This document shows positions 50,618 through 59,444 of a stretch of 64,000 nt of DNA, piece by piece. This DNA is from Motiliproteus sp965230185 (GTDB lineage Bacteria; Pseudomonadota; Gammaproteobacteria; Pseudomonadales; Balneatricaceae): NCBI GenBank assembly GCA_965230185.1, contig OZ245995.1, positions 5,208,001 to 5,272,000 on the forward strand, written 5' to 3'. How positions within the stretch are numbered: position 1 is the stretch's first letter; each line of letters begins with the position of its first letter. The notes beneath the pieces are model-generated. The model ran no database searches, was not told the DNA's origin, and saw only the letters and a program-made list of their open reading frames with translations. A program made the position numbers and the translations under genes.

Positions 50618-53536
50618 TTAATCCGCCTCCAGTGAGGCGCTTACCGGCGCCTCAATACAATTCTCCGTATGCCCACAGCTCTGCTGTTCGTTGCCGCGAT
50701 AATTCTTGCAGCCCCAAAACTCTCCTCGCGGACCTTTTCTCAGCACCATCTCCGCCCCGCATTCCGGACACACAGGCGCCCAGTGGCCGCAAGCGTCATC
50801 CAGACAGCGCTTGAACCGCCCTTCCCGCTTCATCGCCTGGCCGCACTGCTGGCAGCCCTTTTCCGCATGGTTGCAAACGGGGTAGTTGGAGCAGCCGAAG
50901 AATCGCCCGTGTTTGCTCTGACGTGGGACCAGGGAGCCGGTTTCGCAACGGACGCATCTGATCGCTTCAAACAGCTGCTGCATCAGCGAGGTTTCGAACT
51001 CCTCCAGTTCAATGGGGTAGTCCTCCTCTATCAGTTCCACCACAAACCGTGAGGCGGTAGCCATATCGCAGGCCAGGTAGGCGCGGTGTTTGGCGCGGGT
51101 CAGGGCAACATAGAACAGCCGCCGCTCTTCGGCATGCTCAAACGGTTCTTCCTTCGGTAGCAACGCTTCCATCAACGGGTGGGTGACTTTTTCGGTGGGG
51201 AACCCCTGCTTACCACTGTCCAGTCCGATGATCACCACGTAGTCGGCTTCTTTGCCTTTGGAGGCGTGAAAACTCAGGGCTTCGATATTCAGGCTGGGAT
51301 AAGCGCCATTGAGCCGGTTGATCCCGGCACGGTCCGGCAGCTGGTACCAGAAACGGGCCAGCAGATAGACGCTGCTTCCCGGTTCGGCCTGGTTTTGAAT
51401 CGCTTTGAGTATGTCGTGGATCGGCTTAAAGGGGTTGTTGATATCTTTACTCTGTCGCAGCAGCGATACCGCAGGTTGTCGGACCTGCAGATGGGTGGCC
51501 AGCTGCTTTTTCACCTGAGCCGGGTTGCGGGTAACAAAGCGCGAAGCCACGTCACAGATGCTGTTGTTAAAGCGGAAGGTCTTATCCAGCGCGGTAATGG
51601 CCGTCGGGCCGAAGTACTGCTCAAACTGGGTGGTGAGGCTGACATCGCTGCCGGTAAAGCGATAGATCGCCTGCCAGTCATCACCGACACAGAACAGCGA
51701 GCAGTCGTCCCGCCCGTCTCGCAGGGCTTTGACCAGCCGTGCCCGGGGTTCGGAGATATCCTGGAACTCATCCACCAGAATAAAACGCCAGTGGGGCTTA
51801 AAGCGGCCATCCCCCACATACTCGATGGCCCGGCCGATCATGTCGCCAAAATCGATCTCTTCGCGGTAATGCAGCAGGTTCTGGTACTGGTGATAAATGG
51901 GCTTCAGCAGCTCCATGGCCACAGCCACCTGCTCCGGCTCCGGTGACGAATCGATCTGTTGCTGCAGCCGCTGCTGATCAAAGCAGTTGGCTTTAAAGCG
52001 CCCCAGCAGCTGACTCAACAGCCCCGAGAACTTGCTGACGGCACCGAACTCTCGCAGGGTTTCCAGCACCGCCTTGTCAGGCAACGGCTCCAGCTCCACC
52101 CCCTGCGCTTCGAGCCTGGCCTGCAGGTTCTCCAGCAGACAGCGCTCCCGCTGCTCATAGTGGAAAGTCTCAATCAGCGTGGTCCGGTTGCTCCGGTGCA
52201 GCTCCCGTTTCCACGCCATACCGGCATGGTAAGCGTTTCTGTCGATATAGGGCGCGGTGTTGCCATCACGATCGATACCGACGTGTTCGATATAGATACC
52301 GTAGTCCGGCAGGTAGAAGTCCGGCTGATAGGTTCTGAAATCCAGACTGCGGGTCCTGGCCTCCTGATAGGGAAGCTCGTATTTGTACTCCACCCCCATG
52401 CGGAACAGCCAGTTGGCGATCAGGCACTCCTCAAAGCTTTTGACCTGCTCGCCCTTGAGGGTGCGAATCTCATTGGCCGCCAGATAATCGAAATATTCCC
52501 CCTGGGTCTTAAAATTGAAGGGGTTCTTTTCCGGGAACAGATACCGGGCAAAGTAGCTGATGGCCAGTGCCCGATACTCAGATTGCTCCAGCAGCTGCTG
52601 GAACCAGCTGTCGACCTGACCGGCGAGCAGCTTGTCATCCTCGGCAAAGGGCGTTATCTGCGCTTTGCCGCCATCGACGCGGGCAATGATCTGCTGTCCG
52701 AGGGCATGGAAGGTTTTTGCATAGATACCTTTACCCACGGCATCATGCCCGTTCAGGCGTTGTGCCAGCCGCTCACGCATTTCCTGGGCGGCTTTGCTGC
52801 CAAAGGCCAGCATCAGGATCTCATCCGGCTTCGCCTGACCGCTCTCGATCAGGTAGGCGGCACGACCGATCAGGGTGCTGGTTTTTCCGGTGCCGGCACC
52901 GGCCAGCACCAGATTGTTATCGTCATCGACTATACAGGCCGCGCACTGCCGGTCGGTCAGCGGGTTGGATTCGACGCTGTCGAAGAGGGCCTGGTATTGC
53001 CGTTTCTGCTCGGCGATGTACTGCTCACGTAGCGGCTGGACTGTCTCTGCATCCCATCGCGCCCATCGCGCAAGTTGCAGGTACGGAGTGCGGATCTCAT
53101 CGGCGACCACGCCCGGAGCCGGCGGCTTTTTTACCGCGCTGAAGGCCTGGCGGGCCATCTTTCTGACCTGCTGCCACTGGCGGGTACGAAGATAACCGCA
53201 TTGATTCAGATATCGCTGAATCCGCTCAACGGATTGACGGGCGCTGTCAGCATGGTAACCATACCAGCCCGACTCTGCTTCAGCCTTAAGCGCTTTGGCA
53301 CTGCCCTTCGCCAGCCAGCCGACCTTATGGCGCCGGCCCTCAAACGCAAACTCCACGGCGTCGAACAAAAATCCCCGACGGATCACCGGTGCGCTTGTCA
53401 GCGCCTGCCAGCCGATATTCGTTTGCGACTTCCGATCCCGGAGAACAATGCCGGCACCGGTGACGCCGGCCTCACGCCAGCAATGACCGAACCATTTTGC
53501 CAGTCTGTGGGCCAAGTATCTGTTTACAGAAGCCAC
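50618..53536 (-). CDS. HelD-like UvrD-family helicase with inserted nuclease-like domain and zinc fingers
   Basis: 972 residues from a GTG start. The N-terminal region and SF1 core resemble E. coli helicase IV: Walker A LVLAGAGTGKTSTL (about 209-222), ILMLAFGSKAAQEM, Walker B FILVDEFQDISEPRA, VGDDWQAIYRFTGSD, LSFHASKGKEADYVV and RRLFYVALTRAKHR. It is about 290 residues longer than helicase IV. Part is an insert (about 365-460; DNA 52157-52444) with RTYQPDFYLPDYGIYIEHVG, a PD...E-x-x pattern of restriction-like nucleases. The rest is three topoisomerase-type zinc fingers at the C-terminus (CVRCETGSLVPRQSKHGRFFGCSNYPVC and similar). Probably a DNA-processing defence enzyme. Confidence 0.88.
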   Translation of the reverse strand: MASVNRYLAHRLAKWFGHCWREAGVTGAGIVLRDRKSQTNIGWQALTSAPVIRRGFLFDAVEFAFEGRRHKVGWLAKGSAKALKAEAESGWYGYHADSARQSVERIQRYLNQCGYLRTRQWQQVRKMARQAFSAVKKPPAPGVVADEIRTPYLQLARWARWDAETVQPLREQYIAEQKRQYQALFDSVESNPLTDRQCAACIVDDDNNLVLAGAGTGKTSTLIGRAAYLIESGQAKPDEILMLAFGSKAAQEMRERLAQRLNGHDAVGKGIYAKTFHALGQQIIARVDGGKAQITPFAEDDKLLAGQVDSWFQQLLEQSEYRALAISYFARYLFPEKNPFNFKTQGEYFDYLAANEIRTLKGEQVKSFEECLIANWLFRMGVEYKYELPYQEARTRSLDFRTYQPDFYLPDYGIYIEHVGIDRDGNTAPYIDRNAYHAGMAWKRELHRSNRTTLIETFHYEQRERCLLENLQARLEAQGVELEPLPDKAVLETLREFGAVSKFSGLLSQLLGRFKANCFDQQRLQQQIDSSPEPEQVAVAMELLKPIYHQYQNLLHYREEIDFGDMIGRAIEYVGDGRFKPHWRFILVDEFQDISEPRARLVKALRDGRDDCSLFCVGDDWQAIYRFTGSDVSLTTQFEQYFGPTAITALDKTFRFNNSICDVASRFVTRNPAQVKKQLATHLQVRQPAVSLLRQSKDINNPFKPIHDILKAIQNQAEPGSSVYLLARFWYQLPDRAGINRLNGAYPSLNIEALSFHASKGKEADYVVIIGLDSGKQGFPTEKVTHPLMEALLPKEEPFEHAEERRLFYVALTRAKHRAYLACDMATASRFVVELIEEDYPIELEEFETSLMQQLFEAIRCVRCETGSLVPRQSKHGRFFGCSNYPVCNHAEKGCQQCGQAMKREGRFKRCLDDACGHWAPVCPECGAEMVLRKGPRGEFWGCKNYRGNEQQSCGHTENCIEAPVSASLEAD

Positions 53537-53779
53537 TTCAATCTCAGCACTACATATTCCGGACTTGGGCGGTTGCTGGAATGACTTCAGCCCGCATGTT
53601 GAAAAGCGGTAGCCTACCGGTTTAAATCGCCAGAATCATCTGCATATTCGTTCACGGCAACTAGTGTACCTGCTCGAGCTTGATTGTTTATGCCCCAGCA
53701 CCGGAGATGAAGCAAAGTTGCCCCGCTCCTCAACATTTATCGACCACAAACCACCGCCAGCACTCCTTACAGCGAGAGT

Positions 53780-54268
53780 TCAGCCACTGGACCTGAACCC
53801 TTCACAGCGTCTGGGAGCATCATCAGCCGGGCAGTAATTTCTTGCGGCTTCAATTTCACTACGATAGGCAGCCAGGCATAACCCCCTCGGTGTAAGATTC
53901 GCACACTGCTTGCAAAACCTCCGATCATCCATTCTTCCGGAAGATAATTGCGTTTTATTTGCTTCACTTAAGATGTACTCACGGGCACTCGGTTCAACTT
54001 TACATACATCCAGCGTGTGCTTGATAATCTCTGGATCGCTTTCGCCTATTTGCTGAAGCCAGGATCGTATCTGTTGCGTCTCTTCCGATGTTATCGAGTC
54101 AGCATTGGTACCATGGTGTTTAATAATGTCGGGTTGAGGTGCGACTGCGACATCTGCGACTTTTGCGACTTTTGCGACAGGACTCTCAACAGATGTCGCA
54201 GCTGTCGCCATTGTCGCTGTCGCAATCTCAGCCAGCCCCCCTTTTTTGATCAGGCAGGACAGGCTCAT
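53780..54268 (-). CDS. Hypothetical protein with C-terminal Cys cluster
   Basis: 162 residues. The ATG at 54268 shares a base with the preceding TGA (TGATG), which fixes the start. Residues about 18-45 are an Ala/Val/Thr repeat coded by repeated GTCGCA units (VAKVAKVADVAVA). The C-terminus has RRFCKQCANLTPRGLCLAAY and NYCPADDAPRRCEGF, a Cys arrangement that suggests zinc binding. I have seen similar tails next to YfjI-type proteins in integrated islands, but cannot name the family. Confidence 0.7.
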   Translation of the reverse strand: MSLSCLIKKGGLAEIATATMATAATSVESPVAKVAKVADVAVAPQPDIIKHHGTNADSITSEETQQIRSWLQQIGESDPEIIKHTLDVCKVEPSAREYILSEANKTQLSSGRMDDRRFCKQCANLTPRGLCLAAYRSEIEAARNYCPADDAPRRCEGFRSSG

Positions 54269-56697
54269 CACACATACTCCTTCAAGAGCCGGGGATTGAG
54301 CTGAATACTCTTTTGCGTACCCTGAGTAATAGCTCTTGCGCGATCAGCTTCGCAGAGGGTGGCTAATGCAGGATCCAATGCTGCCTTTTTACGAAGAAAT
54401 ACCGGTGTAACGTTCCGCTGTACCTCTCGGCGCGGAATAGCCGATACGCCCCGACTATCGCAGAACTGCAACAACCAGCGCTCCAGCACCATCGCATCTC
54501 TTATCGTGCCGGTAACAACAGTCTCATTTAAAAACCGCTTTGCCTCTGCCAGATGCCAGGCAGCAATTCTGGACGCACCTTCAAAAACGACCTCATCAAC
54601 CGCTTTATCTGTAATACCGTGCTTGAAAACATGTAAGAGGGTAGCCAGACGTACTGCATTATCGGCAGTCTTACTGGCGACATCTCTCACATCATGTAAT
54701 TCACCGTCAGACCGAAGTCCTTTTTCAATTTCATCATGGAAGTTAATCCATAATTCCTTTGCTTTGGGCGACAGTGGTAATAGCTGGGGGTGTAAAGAGC
54801 CTTCGTCATCTATTGGATCCGGCCATTCTAGAATGGCCCGAATCCGCTGATTAAATTCTTCCAAGGCGGGCCAATGCGCCGGAGCTTCGGAGAAAGGCCG
54901 ATAGCCCTGGGTGGACTCCGGCTTTGCAATGAGAAACCGGGCAAGAAAGCCAGTACCTCTTGCTAGGTCTCCTGACCGCTCAAAAAAAGCTCGTAATGTT
55001 GCCTCCTGCACTTGCAGCGCGACAGTTAAGCGTGCGCCACTGATGGTAAATGACTCTGAAGATTTCCGGCCAACTGACAGGACACCACCATCCCAAAGAA
55101 TATTGAGCAGCGCCAGGTTACGCATTAATGAGTCACTGCCCATACCGTGGGCGCCGAAAATTATGCCAGCCTCGCTAGAAAGTATGCCCCCTGAGGGCCA
55201 ATCCCTGGCCAACGACCATGCAAGGCTTTCGGGGGTTTCATCGCCACGCAGTAATTTGGGTACCCTTGGGGCAACAGGAGCACCAGCTTCAAGTTGGCGT
55301 AACTCTTCAGCCTGTTCGTGGTCCGATTTCCCCTGCTTAGCTAGCTGCCTGATTTTTTCTTTGACGCCGCTTCGACGCGCCTCCCACGACTCTTTATCCC
55401 CCCGGTAGTTAGCCAGATCAGGCTTAGCCAAATCTGCCTGTTCACTTTCGTAGGCTTTGATTTCTGAAGTAAAGAATCCGTCACACGTTGATTTACGCTC
55501 TCCCGAGTCGGCAATTGTCAGCAGAAAAAGTCCTGTAGGTCCCGTCAGCTTCTCTGCCCGCTTAACATCAACATGGCTTTGTACTGCGAGGGACAGAGCT
55601 GCAAGTGCTGATGAAGCCACTAGGGGCAAAGGGGCCTTGGCAAAGTCCTGGACCTCTTCTATTGCCGCCCGAAGAGCAACTGGCAGCGCATCCAGTGGGT
55701 AAGGTCCGGGGTCTGTCACAGTTGTTAAAGGTAGTGGTTCCGCCCAATGTGAATCATCTCGAGTATCAACGGACGGCTTCACCCTTTGATCTGCCAATAT
55801 TCCGGCCTGTATTCGTTCGCCTACCGCATCCAGTCCATAGAGCAAGGCCATATCGTTGAAATCGCTGACACCTGCAGGGCGATCATTACCAAAATCAGGA
55901 GTGGCTACTACTCCTGAGACTACTTTTGCAGTCTCAGTTGCTTTGGAGAGTCCGGGATTACCTGCTGTAGTAACATCATCATCTGCACAGATAACGAGAG
56001 CAATATCAGGAAATCTTTGCCTGAGCGATAAGGCAACGGCCCTGAGATTGCCAGCATTGAAAGCTATCGCAACGGGCTGTCCAGTCGCCTCATGTACAGT
56101 TGCCCCGGTAGCAACACCTTCGGCAATGCATAACATGTTGGCAGTTTCAGGACTGCCAATACTGAAGTAACCTCCAGCGACCTTTCCGCCGCTAAGAAAG
56201 CGCTTTGATCCATCTTCACCTATAAACTGCAGTGACTGGAGCTGACCTTTATTTCGAACAGGCACAACCAGTTGGCCTTTATAGAATCTGATACCATGAG
56301 ATTTAATACCCTTGGCTACGAAATATGGATGATATTCATCAGCAATAGATGATTCCTTCCATATTTCAGCCGCACGACGGCAAGCTTCAACCTGCTGAGC
56401 GTGGCGAGATTCTTCAGCCTGCATCCGTGCTTCGGAAATTCTACAATTCAGAGCAGCCCGCTCTTCCGGTTTAAGCTGCTGGTCGCGCTTTATATGCCAG
56501 TTTTCGGACATTCCTGTTGTCCAGTCTCCGAAGCAACCACCCTGCCCATCTTCAAAAAGCTTGCACCAGCCTGCACTGTTACTTCGGCCTTTACCAATCC
56601 CTGGAAAACGATACAACTTCCCCGGCTCAATAAATGGCGGGGGTTCCAGACCGGTTTCACGGATCTCATTTAGAAACTGGGCGGTAACATCATACAT
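54268..56697 (-). CDS. YfjI-like TOPRIM/DUF3987 protein (element replication-type)
   Basis: 809 residues. The N-terminal part has a CHC2-like region (GRSNSAGWCKLFEDGQGGCFGDW) and a TOPRIM domain (MLCIAEGVATGATVHEATGQPVAIAF ... VICADDDVTTAGNPGLSKA). The C-terminal part (about 320-800) is DUF3987: ALAALSLAVQSHVDVKRAEKLTGPTGLFLLTIADSGERKST, SSEAGIIFGAHGMG, TGFLARFLIAKPEST. Proteins of this design occur in P4-like islands, where they may prime or drive replication of the excised element. Overlaps the small membrane protein gene by 8 bp. Confidence 0.85.
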   Translation of the reverse strand: MYDVTAQFLNEIRETGLEPPPFIEPGKLYRFPGIGKGRSNSAGWCKLFEDGQGGCFGDWTTGMSENWHIKRDQQLKPEERAALNCRISEARMQAEESRHAQQVEACRRAAEIWKESSIADEYHPYFVAKGIKSHGIRFYKGQLVVPVRNKGQLQSLQFIGEDGSKRFLSGGKVAGGYFSIGSPETANMLCIAEGVATGATVHEATGQPVAIAFNAGNLRAVALSLRQRFPDIALVICADDDVTTAGNPGLSKATETAKVVSGVVATPDFGNDRPAGVSDFNDMALLYGLDAVGERIQAGILADQRVKPSVDTRDDSHWAEPLPLTTVTDPGPYPLDALPVALRAAIEEVQDFAKAPLPLVASSALAALSLAVQSHVDVKRAEKLTGPTGLFLLTIADSGERKSTCDGFFTSEIKAYESEQADLAKPDLANYRGDKESWEARRSGVKEKIRQLAKQGKSDHEQAEELRQLEAGAPVAPRVPKLLRGDETPESLAWSLARDWPSGGILSSEAGIIFGAHGMGSDSLMRNLALLNILWDGGVLSVGRKSSESFTISGARLTVALQVQEATLRAFFERSGDLARGTGFLARFLIAKPESTQGYRPFSEAPAHWPALEEFNQRIRAILEWPDPIDDEGSLHPQLLPLSPKAKELWINFHDEIEKGLRSDGELHDVRDVASKTADNAVRLATLLHVFKHGITDKAVDEVVFEGASRIAAWHLAEAKRFLNETVVTGTIRDAMVLERWLLQFCDSRGVSAIPRREVQRNVTPVFLRKKAALDPALATLCEADRARAITQGTQKSIQLNPRLLKEYV

Positions 56698-56869
56698 TTT
56701 TGAGCCCCCCTTTCTGGATCAACCAGGCAGCTAGAATGGGGCTTAGAACTCCAAGCAATGCTAGAGCGACAATACCTATTTTTATCCGAGCGGCGATACC
56801 TTTAGGCTTGTCAGCTGGAGATTGCAATTGCAGTTGATCACCATCGACTTGTTTACTTTGCTGATTCAT
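56690..56869 (-). CDS. Small single-pass membrane protein
   Basis: 59 residues from the ATG at 56869: a polar N-terminus (NQQSKQVDGDQLQLQSPADK) and one hydrophobic helix (IGIVALALLGVLSPILAAWLI), then QKGGLKNV. It sits between alpA (14 bp upstream) and the YfjI-like gene, which it overlaps by 8 bp, so it is co-translated in the element's core operon. Function unknown. A longer version beginning at 56929 would overlap alpA and lacks a clear ribosome site. Confidence 0.6.
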   Translation of the reverse strand: MNQQSKQVDGDQLQLQSPADKPKGIAARIKIGIVALALLGVLSPILAAWLIQKGGLKNV

Positions 56870-56883
56870 ATTTCGAGCCCCCA

Positions 56884-57102
56884 CTAACCGAACTTGCTGA
56901 TGAGATCCCGAATGTCTTCGACTCGCCACGCAGTAATACGAGGTCCAAGAGTCCGTACAGGCTGCGGGTAGCGACCAGTTTTAACACCAGCCCACCAGGT
57001 AGACTTGCTCACAGGAATAATTGCCGGAACAGGGGGCTCGGCTTTGGGATTGCCGATGATTTGTTGAAGGCGAAGGTAGCCTGTCTCAGGTAGTTGATTC
57101 AT
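56884..57102 (-). CDS. AlpA-family transcriptional regulator/excisionase
   Basis: 72 residues of the AlpA/MerR-like winged-helix fold: YLRLQQIIGNPK, VPAIIPVSKSTWWAGVKTGRYPQPVRTLGPRITAWRVEDIRDLI. In CP4-57, AlpA activates excision from ssrA. Here it occupies the same element type and insertion site, so control of excision is likely. Confidence 0.88.
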   Translation of the reverse strand: MNQLPETGYLRLQQIIGNPKAEPPVPAIIPVSKSTWWAGVKTGRYPQPVRTLGPRITAWRVEDIRDLISKFG

Positions 57103-57217
57103 AGAGCCGTTTCCTTTTTTGGATATTGACGGCTGCTATGCTATCGGAGCGGACACCTTCAACCCGCCAGTAGAACACCACCTTCTCTTTGGGTGTGTCC
57201 TACTACTGTTATTGTGG

Positions 57218-57901
57218 TTAGTTTTTCTTTAGATCAGGATTGCTCTTCTTAGCAGCAACGATTTTGTCTTTCCAGGTATGGAGCGAGTAAACCAAGCCCA
57301 CTTCATCACCCACAGCCTTAAGAATTTTGATTGCTTTGCTGACATACCCCAAGCTCGTATCACACGTCGTAGAAGGCTTAATTCCATAGGATTTCAATAT
57401 TGTTAGCACACGTATGGTCAGCTCTATTGCTATGACGTTCATGTCAGTTCCAACCTTGGGCTTCTCCGGCAAATTCCTGATCACCTGATCCGACTCTCGG
57501 AGATTGTCTAACAGCAGGGCTAACTCATGGGCAGTTCCTGCAGGATCAGTTCCCGCGACCAGTAGACGATCATAGTCAGAAGAGATATTTTTCAGCTTCT
57601 CCAAGCTAATCTCCACACTCTTGAGCAAGCCTTCATGCTCAGCAACCACATCTTCATTTGCCAAGGCATCCCGTGCTTCCTTAACCTCATCGATAGCCCA
57701 TGAAGCTTCAGACAAAATGATTGCAACAACATCCTCTGCGGACCAATGACTATCTCCACCTTTCACATCTTTGTCTTCCGTACAAAGATCCAGCAGTTTT
57801 CTTCTTAAGGCACCGCTAAAAAAAACACTTGGAGTCGGTACTCCTGAATTAATCCGATCCTCAAGTGAATCTGAACTACTGGGACTAACGTTTTTTTTCA
57901 T
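57218..57901 (-). CDS. Hypothetical helical protein
   Basis: 227 residues from an ATG at 57901 with an AGGA ribosome site 6 nt away; the frame is open for another 89 codons upstream but without a good start. Mostly helical, acidic: ALRRKLLDLCTEDKD, DVVAIILSEASWAIDEVKEARDALA, GTAHELALLLDNLRESDQVI. No family recognised. It is separated from alpA by 115 bp. Confidence 0.55.
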   Translation of the reverse strand: MKKNVSPSSSDSLEDRINSGVPTPSVFFSGALRRKLLDLCTEDKDVKGGDSHWSAEDVVAIILSEASWAIDEVKEARDALANEDVVAEHEGLLKSVEISLEKLKNISSDYDRLLVAGTDPAGTAHELALLLDNLRESDQVIRNLPEKPKVGTDMNVIAIELTIRVLTILKSYGIKPSTTCDTSLGYVSKAIKILKAVGDEVGLVYSLHTWKDKIVAAKKSNPDLKKN

Positions 57902-58931
57902 CTTTTTCCTAACTGTAATTGAATCCAATAGTACGTGAGGCACCAGATTTTTTGCGCCGAAGTTTTGGCATGGTGAAATCAAAAGTATCATTTGCAAGCA
58001 ACGACTTATACTTCGAGTCACGTGCACTGATCGCGCCCTGCATGAATATGCTACCAAGTACCGAGGTGATTCTTCCTCTGAAACCGAGACAGGAGCGAGA
58101 TGCGAATCATTATCAACAACCAGCAACGCCAGCAAAGACGGCGCCTTGGGCCGCCCGATAGGATCCATTACATAGGAGGAACTTTTCAGTAAGAATCAGC
58201 CTAAATTCGGTCAAATCGAAGAAACAAGGACCCGGTTTCGCACTTTATCGGGCAAATATACTGGATGAGCATCTGTATCTACTTCGCGGCCTGGAAATCA
58301 GCCGGGGGTTGTATCTCGGAAGCGGTAAAAAGAGCCTCTGCAGGGCAAAATGTTCCACGAATCGTTCCACCAGAACGTTCCAGTTGCGCACCAATAAAGC
58401 ACGGCAGCCAGATGGAAAGAATGCAGACAGGTAGGGGCTTTGAGCCCACTATTAAGCAGGCACAGGGACCGTTCCGGGAGTCATGTGCGTTCCAACTCTG
58501 ATAAATTTTCAGCAGCGCATATTTTCTCAGAATTAGATATCCAGCTAGGGAACAAAGCCGCATCCTGGTAAAGACTCATCACAACGCCCCTCTTTCGGCA
58601 GGTTGTAACATGAACACCACAACGGAAGGCCCGGATCACCCGCATCATGAATTTTGCGGCCCCCGGGCCTTATAACTGTGACGGCGCCTTCCCCGCGTTC
58701 GATCGCAGGGGACGCCGTGTAGCAGGCTCTACCTAAAGAGCCTATAAACAGCATATGCTTGCCGACGCTCGACGGCAAGCTTGACTATATACTTGGGCTG
58801 CGGATTTCCTCGGGGTGATCTACCCCCAGATCTAAGAGCAAATCTAGATGGTGGCTTCAAATAATGACCGTCAGATCAAGTCCTGGCGCTTACAAGCCAT
58901 GACAGACTCTCCGATTCTCTACCTGGGTAAA
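57902..58931. other. Non-coding gap in the element with stacked hairpins
   Basis: About 1 kb without a convincing gene; short frames on both strands lack ribosome sites. The right part (58626-58780) holds four successive inverted repeats, listed separately. It could be an origin, a structured RNA or a control region of the element. Confidence 0.5.
58626..58780. repeat. Cluster of four adjacent hairpins
   Basis: (1) 58626-58671: AAGGCCCGG / CCGGGCCTT with inner CCGCA / TGCGG. (2) 58681-58718: ACGGCG / CGCCGT with inner TCCCC / GGGGA. (3) 58724-58743: AGGCTCT / AGAGCCT, 6-nt loop. (4) 58757-58780: GCTTGCCG / CGGCAAGC, 8-nt loop. All outer arms are perfect; none is followed by a long T-run. Confidence 0.75.
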
Positions 58932-59420
58932 TCAGGTTACCCACCCAGTATCAGACCGTTCAACAATACCCTCCCGACAGTTGGGGCACTCCTCACCGAC
59001 ACAATCATTGATTGAACGCACGTCTCCAAGCCCACACTCCTTACATCTGATGGGGTCCTTGTCGAAGTCTAATCTTTGAGAACACCCGCAATTCATACAA
59101 AGGCAGTCAAGAAGATAACCAGATTTAGCCAGTAGAAGTGCCTTTATATCAAATGCGCCCAAGAATTCTTGATACCACTTCAAATCCTGATACATCCGAT
59201 GAGTATCAAGGTGATTTTTGCCGATATAAGGGCCCAGCAATTGCCGCCAGCATGAGATATCCCGAAGCTCATAATCCAGGATATGACGACGCTGACTCGC
59301 TTCTAATGGATGACCACACAGCTCTCTCTGCCCATCCTGATTAACCGCATAATGATTTCCACCCCATCCGCTGAAAAAAAGTTCGTTACATTCTCTGCAC
59401 TGATAGTTATAAATGATCAT
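58932..59420 (-). CDS. Hypothetical multi-zinc-ribbon protein
   Basis: 162 residues with an AAGGA ribosome site. Three Cys groups: MIIYNYQCRECNELFF (N-terminus), LDCLCMNCGCSQRLDFDKDPIRCKECG, and CVGEECPNCREG. The layout suggests several small zinc ribbons, so nucleic-acid or protein binding is plausible. Lies 24 bp downstream of the integrase gene on the same strand. No family recognised. Confidence 0.65.
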   Translation of the reverse strand: MIIYNYQCRECNELFFSGWGGNHYAVNQDGQRELCGHPLEASQRRHILDYELRDISCWRQLLGPYIGKNHLDTHRMYQDLKWYQEFLGAFDIKALLLAKSGYLLDCLCMNCGCSQRLDFDKDPIRCKECGLGDVRSINDCVGEECPNCREGIVERSDTGWVT

Positions 59421-59444
59421 TCCCGATCCTTATCAAAATCCCTT

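Noticed and set aside
51959..53032. 357-codon plus-strand frame
   Set aside because: Antisense shadow of the helicase gene, whose motifs are complete on the minus strand.
58279..58563. 94-codon minus-strand frame in the island gap
   Set aside because: No ribosome site, unusual composition, and no resemblance to known proteins.
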